Shown here piece by piece: positions 27,785-35,599 of a stretch of 64,000 nucleotides of DNA (positions are counted from its first letter, which is position 1; the number at the start of each line of letters is the position of its first letter). Under the pieces are notes generated by a model. That model was not told where the DNA came from. It ran no database searches and was given only the letters and a program-made list of their open reading frames with translations. Where the stretch lies: positions 62,001-126,000 of the forward strand of contig NZ_ATVO01000007.1 in assembly GCF_000420765.1 (NCBI RefSeq), in the 5' to 3' direction. A program made the translations under genes and the position numbers. This DNA comes from Sandarakinorhabdus limnophila DSM 17366 (GTDB lineage: Bacteria > Pseudomonadota > Alphaproteobacteria > Sphingomonadales > Sphingomonadaceae).

Positions 27785-27826
27785 AAACAAACGGGTGCAG
27801 GGACGATCCCCTGCCTGCCGGAGGCC
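27785..27826 (+). repeat. Palindromic intergenic repeat, copy 3
   Basis: Starts AAACAAACGGGTGCAGGGAC, as copy 1 does, and ends CTGCCTGCCGGAGGCC. The stem is GCAGGGA/TCCCCTGC-like with one shift. Near-identity with 11131-11172 over 42 bases, 16 kb apart, shows a dispersed repeat rather than chance. It lies between the nrdB terminator and gene remnants. Confidence 0.7.
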
Positions 27827-27863
27827 CAATTCTTCCTATCTCGGGAAAGGAATTTGCCTGCGA

Positions 27864-27929
27864 TCAAGTCAGTTTGCGCCCCACCCAGACGACGCGTCCG
27901 ATGATGTGGATGGCGCTGCCATCGCGGCG
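27864..27929 (-). pseudogene. Possible C-terminal scrap of an S24 (LexA/CI-like) peptidase regulator
   Basis: The minus strand ends in IHIIGRVVWVGRKLT and a stop at 27864. HTH/S24-peptidase repressors commonly finish with a GRVVW(V/M)GR-like strand. Upstream of about 27929 the frame no longer resembles the family, so at most 20 residues remain. It overlaps the start of the hypothetical gene on the other strand. This is suggestive only. Confidence 0.3.
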
Positions 27930-28190
27930 CCGTTCGGGGCGCGGGTGGTGATCGAGGGACTGCGTGCTCGCGATTGGGCGAGCCTGACGTTGACCGGCAC
28001 GCGCCATGAACTCGATGTGCGGCTGGATGGGGTGGGTGCAGCAGCCGCGCTGGCCGCGTTGGGTGAAAGCTTGGCCCACGAAACCATTACCATTGCCGGG
28101 CAGATCCTGGCCGAAGCCTTGGTGGAACCCGGCACCGCCGATGACGAGGGAGTGGCAATGACCATCTGTGCCCTAGTGATCAACGACTGA
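27906..28190 (+). CDS. Hypothetical protein, about 94 residues
   Basis: In-frame GTG 27906 gives a small cytoplasmic-looking protein with RVVIEGLRARDWASLTLTGT, RHELDVRLDGVG and TITIAGQILAEALV. The pattern of a strand, WAS(L/V)T(L/F)(T/S)G-RHE, a helix, and a final GxxLAE strand is one I associate with short uncharacterised sphingomonad proteins. Codon use matches neighbours. There is no good RBS, and the N-terminal 15 residues overlap a possible S24 scrap on the other strand, so the 5' end may be damaged. Confidence 0.45.
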   Translation: MDGAAIAAPFGARVVIEGLRARDWASLTLTGTRHELDVRLDGVGAAAALAALGESLAHETITIAGQILAEALVEPGTADDEGVAMTICALVIND

Positions 28191-28214
28191 ACCAAGCGGG
28201 CGATCGCCTGTCGC

Positions 28215-28239
28215 GCCAGCACCCGGGGGAAGTGCTGGC
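28215..28239 (+). other. Hairpin preceding the C14 tract
   Basis: GCCAGCAC (28215-28222) and GTGCTGGC (28232-28239), an 8-bp perfect stem with a 9-nt loop, 14 bases before a C14 tract. It may terminate or insulate transcription from the left; there is no T run. Confidence 0.35.
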
Positions 28240-28252
28240 TGACGGCGGGCAG

Positions 28253-28266
28253 CCCCCCCCCCCCCC
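28253..28266 (+). repeat. Homopolymeric tract of 14 C
   Basis: An uninterrupted C14 run 120 bp upstream of the RND adaptor start, between a hairpin (28215-28239) and a palindrome (28277-28291). It is the longest single-base run I see in the window. Tracts of this length are prone to slippage in vivo, and also to miscalling or miscounting in sequencing. Confidence 0.9.
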
Positions 28267-28276
28267 TGCGACAAAC

Positions 28277-28291
28277 TTGAGCGCCGCTCAA
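28277..28291. promoter_or_regulatory. Perfect palindrome TTGAGCGCCGCTCAA, candidate repressor operator for the RND operon
   Basis: Seven-base arms TTGAG CG / CG CTCAA around a single C, 95 bp before the adaptor ATG at 28387. Size and symmetry fit a TetR/AcrR-family operator, the usual control for RND pumps (family knowledge), but no tetR-like gene is visible beside it. The operator role is inference. Confidence 0.4.
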
Positions 28292-28386
28292 AAACACTTG
28301 CCAGCCCGAGCCGACGTGGGCAGGATGTGAGTAGCAATCAAAACTGCCGGTCGCCACTGGCAGCAACAAGGTCGGCGGGCACGCAC

Positions 28387-29496
28387 ATGGTGAAGAACAG
28401 GGTCAACAGGGCCGTTCAGCCAGCGCCTAGTGCCGGCGCATCCACGATCTTCATTCTTGGCCCCATTCTGGGCATGGCCGCAACGCTGGCGGCCTGTGGC
28501 GAAACCAAAACGCCGCCGCCAGCCCCTGCGCCGGCCGTACCGGTGCGGGTGGTGAGCGTGGCGCCGGTGAGCGGCGTGACCGAGCTTGATGTGGCCGGCA
28601 CTGTGCGGCTGAAGCGCGAAACGCCGCTGGCCTTCAACACGCCGGGGCGCATCGCGGCGATCCTGGTGCGCGAAGGTGATCGGGTGCAGCCCGGGCAGTT
28701 GCTGGCGCGGCTCGACACCACGGCGCTGGGGGCGAACCAATACGCTGCAGCGGCGGACGTGGTGCGGGCGCGGGCGGACGTGAAGCGCGCTGAGGATCTG
28801 TTTGCCAAGGGCTGGGTGACGGCGCCGCGCGTTGAGCAGGCGCGGGCGACGATGGCGGCGGCGCAAGCGCGGGCGCGGGCCGCCGGGTTTGACGTGACAT
28901 TGGCCAGTTTGCGCGCACCCGCCAGCGGTGTCGTGCTGGCGCGGCCGGGGGAACCGGGCCAGATTGCCCAGCCAGGCCAGGCGATATTGACGATAGGTGA
29001 AATGAATCAAGGCTTTGTGCTGCGCTTGCCGCTGGCAGATCGCGATGCGGCACGGGTGCGGCAGGGCATGCCCGCCACTGTGCGTATCCCGGCGCTGGGG
29101 GCGGGCACGTTGCAAGGCCAGATCAGCGAAGTGGGCGCGCGCGGCGATGATGGCACCGGCACCTTCCGGGTGGAAGTGAAGTTGCCGGCTAATGGGCGCC
29201 TCGCCTCCGGCCAGATAGGCAGCGCCCGGCTGGTGCTCGGCCCGACCGAGCCCGGTGCGCCGATCAGTGTGCCGACAACGGCGGTGTTTTCGGCCCGGGC
29301 CGATGAAGGGTTTGTTTATGTCCTTGAACCTGTGACGCGCCGGGTGCGGCAGCGGCAGGTGGCGCTGGGCGCGGTCGGGCCGCAAGGCGTGGTGGTGACT
29401 GGTGGCCTGCGGCCCGGCGAGCAGGTGGTGACCACCGGGGTGGACCGGCTGCGTGATGGCCAGGTGATCGAACTGGCGCAGGCAACCGCCAAGTGA
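28387..29496 (+). CDS. RND efflux periplasmic adaptor (membrane fusion protein), lipoprotein
   Basis: Links an inner-membrane RND pump to an outer-membrane channel. 369 residues from ATG 28387. The signal segment ends in a lipobox (MAATLAACGETK), then a Pro/Ala linker. Lipoyl halves are PGRIAAILVREGDRVQPGQL and LRAPASGVVLARPGEPGQI, with an alpha-hairpin between (ARADVKRAEDLFAKGWVTAP); beta-barrel and membrane-proximal domains follow. Longer upstream starts lack a signal peptide at their N-terminus. The stop overlaps the RND permease start by four bases (GTGA). No outer-membrane factor gene follows, so the pump likely uses a TolC-like channel encoded elsewhere. Confidence 0.88.
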   Translation: MVKNRVNRAVQPAPSAGASTIFILGPILGMAATLAACGETKTPPPAPAPAVPVRVVSVAPVSGVTELDVAGTVRLKRETPLAFNTPGRIAAILVREGDRVQPGQLLARLDTTALGANQYAAAADVVRARADVKRAEDLFAKGWVTAPRVEQARATMAAAQARARAAGFDVTLASLRAPASGVVLARPGEPGQIAQPGQAILTIGEMNQGFVLRLPLADRDAARVRQGMPATVRIPALGAGTLQGQISEVGARGDDGTGTFRVEVKLPANGRLASGQIGSARLVLGPTEPGAPISVPTTAVFSARADEGFVYVLEPVTRRVRQRQVALGAVGPQGVVVTGGLRPGEQVVTTGVDRLRDGQVIELAQATAK

Positions 29497-32400
29497 ACGG
29501 CATCATCCGTTTTGCCATTCAGCGCTGGCAGATCACCCTGGTGGTGTTTCTGGCGCTGGCGGCGATGGGGCTTTCGGCCTTCTTCACCATTCCGCGATCG
29601 GTTGATCCGCACTTCCCGTCGCCGTTCGTCAACATCGTTGCCACCGTGCCGGGCGCCGAGCCAGCCGACATGGAATCGACCATCGCCAAGCCGATCGAGG
29701 ACGTGGTGCAGGGGTTGGATGGCATCGTGAAGGTGCAATCGCGCTCGACCGATTCAACCGCCGTGATCACTGCCGAATTCAGCTGGGATGGCGATGCCGA
29801 GAAGAACTACGACGAGGTGGTGCGCGAAGTGAACGCCATTCGTTCCAGTCTGCCATCAGCGTTGACGCGCCTGGAATTTCAGAAGACCCGCACCACCGAA
29901 CCAGCCGTTCTGCAATTCGCTTTGGTCTCGGACACAGCGAGCTATCGTCGGCTGGAAAAGGTTGCCAAGGACCTGCGCGAGCGGCTGATCCGGGTGCCGG
30001 GCGTGCGGGCAACACGGGTGTGGGCGCTGCCGCAGCCCGAAATGCGTGTGGCGCTGGATAACGGGCGCATGGCACAACTGGGCATTCCCGTTACTGCCGT
30101 TACTGATGCGTTGCGCAGCGGCGGCCAGGATCTACCGCCCGGTGCGGTGCAATCGGGCGATGCCCGGCTGAACGTGCAGGCCGGCGGCGCCTACAAATCG
30201 ATCGACGAACTGTCGGATGAACCGGTGCGCGCGCAGGATGGCCGCATCGTGCGGGTGAAAGATGTCGCACAGGTCGGCTGGGCCTATGAAGAGCAGCCGC
30301 ACTTCGGCCGTTACAATGGCAAGCGTGCCGTGTGGGTGACGTTGACCCAGAAGGACGGGCTCAATGTGCTCGATATCCGCGATGCGGCAGTGAAGGCAGC
30401 AGATGCATATCGCAGCCAATTGCCGCCCGATGTGCAGATGGTGGTGGGCTTTGACCAAAGCGATGACATCGCCCGCAAGCTGAGCCAATTGGGCCAGGAT
30501 TTCGCCATCGCGCTGGGCTTGGTGCTGATCACTTTGCTGCCGCTTGGTTGGCGGGCGAGCATCGTGGTGATGGTCTCGGTGCCGTTGAGCCTCGCCATGG
30601 GTGTGGCCGTGCTGGGCTGGAGCGGGTTCACGCTCAACCAGTTGGCGATTTCCGGCTTCATCATCGCACTTGGCCTGCTGGTCGACGACAGCATCGTGGT
30701 GACGGAGAATATCGCCCGCCATCTGCGCATGGGCAAACCTCGGCAACAGGCGGCCATCGACGGCACCAGCCAGATTGCGGTGGCCGTGATCGGCTGTACC
30801 TTCGTGCTGCTGTTTGCTTTTCTGCCGCTGACCATGCTCCCTGAAGGCGCTGGCAAGTTCACACGCAGCCTGCCTGTGGCCGTGCTGGGCACGGTGGCGG
30901 CGTCGCTGCTCGTGTCGCTCACGATCGTGCCGTTCCTGGCCAGCCGCATCCTGCCGCGCGAGGAAAGCGAGCACGGCAATGCCTTCCTGCAGGCAGTGAA
31001 CAAGGGCATCCACCGCTTCTATCAACCGGTGCTGCACTGGGGCCTCACCCATCCGTGGCGGGCGATGGGCGTTTCGACACTTTTGATCGTCTCTGGTTTT
31101 GGCTTGGTGCCGCTGATTGGCTCCAGCCTGTTTCCGCCCGCGGAAACGCCCTATTTCCTGGTGCAGGTGACGGCGAGCGAAGGCACCGCGATTCCCGCTA
31201 CCACCCGCGCCGTGGGCGTGGTTGAAAATGCCTTGAAAGGCGAAGCCGAGGTGCAGGCGGTGATGAGCAACATCGGCCGCGGCAACCCGCAGATCTTCTA
31301 TAACCAGCGCAGTTTCGATCAGCGCAGCAACATCGGCGAAGTGTTGGTGGTGCTGAAGCGTTGGGACGAGAAGGGCGGTCCGGCGCTGGTGGAGCGACTG
31401 CGGGCCAAGTTGGCGGCAGCACCTGACGCGCAATATGTGGTGAAAATCTTCCAGAACGGCCCGCCCATCGACGCGCCGATCCAGATGCGCATCATTGGCC
31501 CGGAACTGGATGTGCTGAAACGTCTGGCCGCCGAAACGGAAGCCGTGATGCGTAACGTGCCTGGCACGCGCGATGTGCGCAATCCGGTGGCCGTGGACAC
31601 GCCGCGTCTTAACCTTGGGTTGGACAGTGATAAGGCCGCCCTGCTCGGTGTCGCGCCAGGCGCGCCGCGCCGCGCCCTGCGGCTGGCGCTGGCCGGAGAG
31701 AATGCCGGGCGGTTCCGCGATGTGGAAGGCGACAGCTATAATGTTGTCGTGCGCCTGCCGTTGGACGAACGCCATAACGTGACGGTGCTGGATGATATTT
31801 ACATGCCGGGCAGCCGGGGTGCAGTGCCGCTGCGCGAGATCGCCCAACCCTTTCTCGATTCCGCGCCGCCTCGCATCAGCCGTGAACGCCAGAGCCGCGT
31901 TGTCTATATCGATGCCCAGATCGCGGAGGGTTATCTCACGGCCAAGGTGAATGCGGCGGTGGTGAAGGCCGTGCAGGACCAGGTGAAGCTGCCCGAAGGC
32001 TATCGTTTCGACATTGGCGGCGAAGCGGAAACGGCGGCACGCAGTTTCGGCGGGCTGGGCCCCATCATCGCGCTGGCGGTGTTCGGTATCTTGGCGGTGC
32101 TGGTGATCGAATTCGGCCGCTTTCGTGAGACATTGGTGGTGGCTGGCGTCATCCCGCTCGGCCTATTTGGCGGGCTGGTGGCGCTGTTCCTCACCGGCAA
32201 CAGCCTCAGCTACACCGCTGTCATCGGTTTCGTCGCGCTGATCGGGATCGAGATCAAGAACAGCCTTTTGCTGGTCGATTTCACCACACAACTGCGCGAA
32301 GCCGGCCGGCCGCTGCGCGAAGCCATCGAGGAAGCCGGCGAGGTGCGTTTCCTGCCCGTGCTGCTTACTAGCGTGACGGCGATCGGTGGCCTGCTGCCGC

Positions 32401-32552
32401 TGGCGCTGTCCGGCTCCGGCCTTTATTCGCCGCTGGCCTGGGTGATCATCGGCGGGCTGGTATCGTCCACCGTTCTCTCCCGCGTCGTCACGCCGGTGAT
32501 GTATCTGCTCATCGTGCAGGGCGACAAGGCCAGCACGGCCATTGCAGATTGA
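29493..32552 (+). CDS. RND-family efflux permease (HAE1/AcrB-like)
   Basis: 1,019-residue inner-membrane proton-driven exporter. Start GTG 29493 inside the adaptor stop. The first helix is WQITLVVFLALAAMGLSAFF, and the periplasmic porter domain begins GAEPADMESTIAKPIEDVVQ. TM2-7 follow near residue 330 (FAIALGLVLITLLPLG), with motif LGLLVDDSIVVTENIARHLR in TM4, whose Asp pair carries protons, and LPLTMLPEGAGKFTRSLPVA. A second porter repeat and TM8-12 end with SSTVLSRVVTPVMYLL. The overall layout is intact. Substrate range cannot be read from sequence. Confidence 0.92.
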   Translation: MNGIIRFAIQRWQITLVVFLALAAMGLSAFFTIPRSVDPHFPSPFVNIVATVPGAEPADMESTIAKPIEDVVQGLDGIVKVQSRSTDSTAVITAEFSWDGDAEKNYDEVVREVNAIRSSLPSALTRLEFQKTRTTEPAVLQFALVSDTASYRRLEKVAKDLRERLIRVPGVRATRVWALPQPEMRVALDNGRMAQLGIPVTAVTDALRSGGQDLPPGAVQSGDARLNVQAGGAYKSIDELSDEPVRAQDGRIVRVKDVAQVGWAYEEQPHFGRYNGKRAVWVTLTQKDGLNVLDIRDAAVKAADAYRSQLPPDVQMVVGFDQSDDIARKLSQLGQDFAIALGLVLITLLPLGWRASIVVMVSVPLSLAMGVAVLGWSGFTLNQLAISGFIIALGLLVDDSIVVTENIARHLRMGKPRQQAAIDGTSQIAVAVIGCTFVLLFAFLPLTMLPEGAGKFTRSLPVAVLGTVAASLLVSLTIVPFLASRILPREESEHGNAFLQAVNKGIHRFYQPVLHWGLTHPWRAMGVSTLLIVSGFGLVPLIGSSLFPPAETPYFLVQVTASEGTAIPATTRAVGVVENALKGEAEVQAVMSNIGRGNPQIFYNQRSFDQRSNIGEVLVVLKRWDEKGGPALVERLRAKLAAAPDAQYVVKIFQNGPPIDAPIQMRIIGPELDVLKRLAAETEAVMRNVPGTRDVRNPVAVDTPRLNLGLDSDKAALLGVAPGAPRRALRLALAGENAGRFRDVEGDSYNVVVRLPLDERHNVTVLDDIYMPGSRGAVPLREIAQPFLDSAPPRISRERQSRVVYIDAQIAEGYLTAKVNAAVVKAVQDQVKLPEGYRFDIGGEAETAARSFGGLGPIIALAVFGILAVLVIEFGRFRETLVVAGVIPLGLFGGLVALFLTGNSLSYTAVIGFVALIGIEIKNSLLLVDFTTQLREAGRPLREAIEEAGEVRFLPVLLTSVTAIGGLLPLALSGSGLYSPLAWVIIGGLVSSTVLSRVVTPVMYLLIVQGDKASTAIAD

Positions 32553-32639
32553 CAGTCACGGCAAAGATCATGTGAAACTGTGGCAATTTGAAGCAGCGCT
32601 TCATTGCGCCTGGGCCATCACAGGTTTATGGCGGGAGCC

Positions 32640-33848
32640 ATGAAGCGTAACGCCGGTCAGGATCTGGAACTCGTGAAGCAGTGGCGGCCCGCCACGCAGA
32701 TGGTGCGCGGCGGCACCATGCGCACGGAGGTTGGCGAAACCTCCGAAGCCATCTTCATGACGTCGGGCTATTGTTACGACAATGCCGAGGAAGCCGCCGC
32801 ACGCTTCCGGGGCGAGCGGCCGGGGATGACCTACAGCCGCCTGCAGAACCCCACGGTGGAGATGCTGGAAAAGCGCATCGCCCTGATCGAAGGGGCCGAA
32901 GCCGCCCGCGCCACGACCACCGGCATGGCGGCGATGAGCGGCATGCTGCTTTCCACGCTCAGCGCGGGCGATCATCTTGTGGCGGGCCGCGCGCTGTTCG
33001 GTTCGTGCCGGGTGCTCGTGGATACGATCCTGCCGCGCTTCGGCATCGAAACCACCACGGTGGACGCCCGCGACGTGGACGCCTGGGCCAAGGCGCGCCG
33101 CCCGAACACCAAGGCCTTTTTCCTCGAAACGCCCACCAATCCGGGGCTGGACCTGTGCGACATCCGGGCAATTGCTGATGTTGCCCATGATGCCGGCGCC
33201 CTGGTCATGGTGGACAACGCCTTTGCCTCGCCGATCGTGCAGCGCCCGCTGGAGAATGGTGCCGATATCGTGGCCTACAGCGCCACCAAGCTGATGGACG
33301 GGCAGGGCCGCGTGCTGGCCGGTGCCGTGGTTGGCAGCGAAAAGTGGATCAACGACACCTATCTGGCATTCGCGCGCCACACCGGGCCCAATCTGTCCCC
33401 GTTCAACGCCTGGGTGGTACTGAAGAGCCTTGAAACGCTGGATCTGCGCGTGCGCCGCCAGTGTGACAATGCGCTGAAACTGGCCGCCTGGTTGGAAAGC
33501 CGGGTGCCGCGGCTGGTGTATCCCGGCCTGCCCAGCCATCCGCAGCACGCCCTGGCGCTGCGCCAGATGACAGCGGGCGGCACCATCGTCGCCATGCATC
33601 TTGATGGCGGCCGGCCCCAGGCGCAGGCGCTGCTCGATGCGCTCACCATCATCGATATTTCCAACAATCTGGGTGATTCCCGCACCCTGATGACGCATCC
33701 GGCTAGCACCACCCATGCCAGCGTTTCGGAAGCGGTGCGTGCCGAAATGGGCATCACCGAAGGCATGTTGCGGCTGAGCGTGGGCCTGGAAGACGTGGAC
33801 GATCTGATCGATGATCTTGATCAGGCGCTGAAATCGGCTGGCCTATGA
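32640..33848 (+). CDS. metZ: O-succinylhomoserine sulfhydrylase (PLP enzyme of methionine biosynthesis)
   Basis: 402 residues, Cys/Met-metabolism PLP family. The PLP lysine is Lys217 in AYSATKLMDGQGRVLAGAV. Also present are the N-terminal GETSEAIFMTSGYCYDNAEE, RLQNPTVEMLEKRIA and the C-terminal THPASTTHASVSE and LRLSVGLEDVDDLIDDLDQA. It replaces succinyl-homoserine succinate by sulfide to give homocysteine; the MetZ rather than MetB/MetY call rests on overall segment similarity and the apaG linkage. ATG 32640 has GGGAG upstream; ATG 32628 is the alternative. The stop overlaps the apaG start (ATGA). Confidence 0.88.
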   Translation: MKRNAGQDLELVKQWRPATQMVRGGTMRTEVGETSEAIFMTSGYCYDNAEEAAARFRGERPGMTYSRLQNPTVEMLEKRIALIEGAEAARATTTGMAAMSGMLLSTLSAGDHLVAGRALFGSCRVLVDTILPRFGIETTTVDARDVDAWAKARRPNTKAFFLETPTNPGLDLCDIRAIADVAHDAGALVMVDNAFASPIVQRPLENGADIVAYSATKLMDGQGRVLAGAVVGSEKWINDTYLAFARHTGPNLSPFNAWVVLKSLETLDLRVRRQCDNALKLAAWLESRVPRLVYPGLPSHPQHALALRQMTAGGTIVAMHLDGGRPQAQALLDALTIIDISNNLGDSRTLMTHPASTTHASVSEAVRAEMGITEGMLRLSVGLEDVDDLIDDLDQALKSAGL

Positions 33849-34264
33849 CGGGGATGATCGGCCAGATCTTCCCCTACGCCGAAACCACCGGCGGCATTAC
33901 CGTGCGTGTCGCTCCCCATTATCTCCCCGATCAATCCGATCCCGAACGCGGCTATTATGTCTGGGCCTATCATGTGCGGGTGGAAAATGCCGGCCTGGTG
34001 CCGGTGCGGCTGATGGCGAGGCGCTGGCTGATCACCGATGGCGATGGCCGCACCGAACAGGTGGAAGGCGATGGCGTTGTGGGCGTGCAGCCGCTGATCG
34101 CGCCGGGCGGCGCCTATGATTATGTCTCGGGCTGTCCGCTGGCCACCGCGTCGGGCCGCATGCAGGGCCGTTATGTGATGATGGGCGAAGACGGCGTGCG
34201 CTACACGGTCGTTATCCCGGCCTTTGCGCTGGACGTGCCAGTCGGCCGCCCGCCAGTGCATTGA
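33845..34264 (+). CDS. apaG: ApaG-domain protein
   Basis: 139 residues, a small immunoglobulin-like fold: ITVRVAPHYLPDQSDPERGY, YVWAYHVRVENAG, RRWLITDGDG, VGVQPLIAPGGAYDYVSGCP and MQGRYVMMGEDG, the standard ApaG order. Linked historically to Co/Mg efflux, but the biochemical role is uncertain. Translationally coupled to metZ by a 4-bp overlap, a pairing seen in other alphaproteobacteria. Confidence 0.92.
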   Translation: MTGMIGQIFPYAETTGGITVRVAPHYLPDQSDPERGYYVWAYHVRVENAGLVPVRLMARRWLITDGDGRTEQVEGDGVVGVQPLIAPGGAYDYVSGCPLATASGRMQGRYVMMGEDGVRYTVVIPAFALDVPVGRPPVH

Positions 34265-34295
34265 TTGCGGCGCGCAGGCCAGCCATTCTCTCCCC

Positions 34296-35114
34296 ATGAA
34301 GCGCACCCATCTGCCCATGAATGCCCTGCGCGTGTTTGAAGCGGCCGCGCGCCACCTGTCGTTCACGCGCGCTGCCGATGAACTGGCTGTCACCCCGGCG
34401 GCCGTGGGCCAGCAGATCCGGGCACTGGAAGAAACGCTGGGCGTCGTGCTGTTTCGCCGGCTGACCCGCAATCTTGAACTCACCCACGAAGCCGAACAGG
34501 CACTGCCGTCGCTGCAGCAGGGTTTCCTGGCCTTTGAAGAGGCGGTGCGGGTGATGCAGGCCGGGCAATCCAGCCGCGTGCTTTCCATCGCCGCGCCACG
34601 CGCGCTGGTGGCCAAATGGCTCACCGCCCGGCTGGCCGATTATGGCCGGCAGCACCCGGAACTGCGCTTTTCCATCGCCGCCCATGAAGACGGCGAGATG
34701 GATTTCACCCAGGCCAATCACGATCTGGCCATCCATTTCGGCGGTGAGCCGCAGGCCGAGGGCATTCATGGCCGCACCATGGGCGATGAACTTTTGATCA
34801 CGGTGACGGCGCTCGGCACCGGGCCAGACGCGCCCAATATCTTGTCGTGCATCGCACACCCGCTCGATCCCGAAACGCCCTGCGTTGAAAGCGTGCTGAC
34901 GGTGGCAGACCCTGGCCTTGCTATCGATGCGGCCGCAGCCGGGCTGGGCAAGACGCGGGTGCCAGCCTTGCTGGCCGCCGCAGATCTCGCCTCGGGGCGT
35001 ATCATCGCGCTCGATGCGGGTGTGCCTGCCGCCGGCGCCTGGTGGCTCACCGCGCCCACGCCGCAATGGCGCCAGGCCAAGGTGCGGGCGCTGGTGGCCT
35101 TCCTGATCAACTGA
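34296..35114 (+). CDS. LysR-family regulator (GcvA-like)
   Basis: 272 residues. The N-terminal winged helix-turn-helix is MNALRVFEAAARHLSFTRAA, DELAVTPAAVGQQIRALEET and LGVVLFRRLTRNLELT. A type-2 periplasmic-binding effector domain follows (SIAAPRALVAKWLTARLADY, LAIHFGGEP). It is slightly short at the C-terminus against the usual 295-305. ATG 34296 gives MKRTHLPMNALR; ATG 34320 is an alternative. The target is unknown: neighbours upstream are metZ-apaG in the same direction, and none is divergent. Confidence 0.85.
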   Translation: MKRTHLPMNALRVFEAAARHLSFTRAADELAVTPAAVGQQIRALEETLGVVLFRRLTRNLELTHEAEQALPSLQQGFLAFEEAVRVMQAGQSSRVLSIAAPRALVAKWLTARLADYGRQHPELRFSIAAHEDGEMDFTQANHDLAIHFGGEPQAEGIHGRTMGDELLITVTALGTGPDAPNILSCIAHPLDPETPCVESVLTVADPGLAIDAAAAGLGKTRVPALLAAADLASGRIIALDAGVPAAGAWWLTAPTPQWRQAKVRALVAFLIN

Positions 35115-35198
35115 ATAAGCCGCGTCAGCAGTTTTCGATCACGTCGCGCCGCCCGGCAGCGGCGGTTTCGCACGCGCGATTGCGGTAATCCGTAACGG

Positions 35199-35441
35199 GT
35201 GGAAACGGCCCGCTCATCCCTCCGAAATGGCCCCATCAACAACTTCATTCTCCGTTGGCAGTCGGTAGCCGGTAATTTCCAGGGCACCTCCGGCATCGGC
35301 ATGGGCACCGGTGACGGCGGCTTTGATCCAGGCGGTGGCGAGGTGCCGGAACCGGCAACTTGGGCCATGCTGATCGCCGGCTTCGGCTTGGTGGGCGCTG
35401 TCGCCCGCCGTCGTCGCGGCGCGCTGAGCGTTTCGGCCTGA
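35199..35441 (+). pseudogene. PEPxxWA-CTERM sorting-signal stub
   Basis: The last 30 residues are a textbook exosortase-type signal, VPEPATWAMLIAGFGLVGAV followed by ARRRRGALS: PEP motif, hydrophobic helix, arginine cluster. Before it is a Gly/Asp-rich linker (MGTGDGGFDPGGGE). Normal substrates of this system are hundreds of residues with a signal peptide, and none is present here: the frame opens at a GTG only 50 residues earlier without a leader. Probably the 3' end of a deleted surface-protein gene. It shows that the host has, or had, a PEP-CTERM system. Confidence 0.7.
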
Positions 35442-35599
35442 TCAAGCGCTGATCAAATAATGGCCGGTCTCCAATCGGGGGCCGGCCTCTTTCGTGGTCG
35501 CGGCTTGCCGCCTTCGGGCGCGGCACGCACGCGCAGGTCTTGCCAAAGCGGCAGCCTCGCGCCATCGCAACAGATCTACGCACAAACAGGGGCGATGCG

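Noticed and set aside
30132-31847. 571-codon minus-strand frame opposite the RND permease
   Set aside because: Same antisense effect; His/Gln-rich composition typical of reversed codons.
32560-32640. SAM riboswitch before metZ
   Set aside because: Only about 85 bp separate metZ from the RND gene and no SAM-II-like pseudoknot could be drawn.
35125-35217. 30-residue minus-strand frame (MSGPFPPVTDYRNRACETAA...) with GGAGGG just before its ATG
   Set aside because: The Shine-Dalgarno-like run touches the ATG, leaving no spacing, and no family is recognised; it may be a gene scrap.
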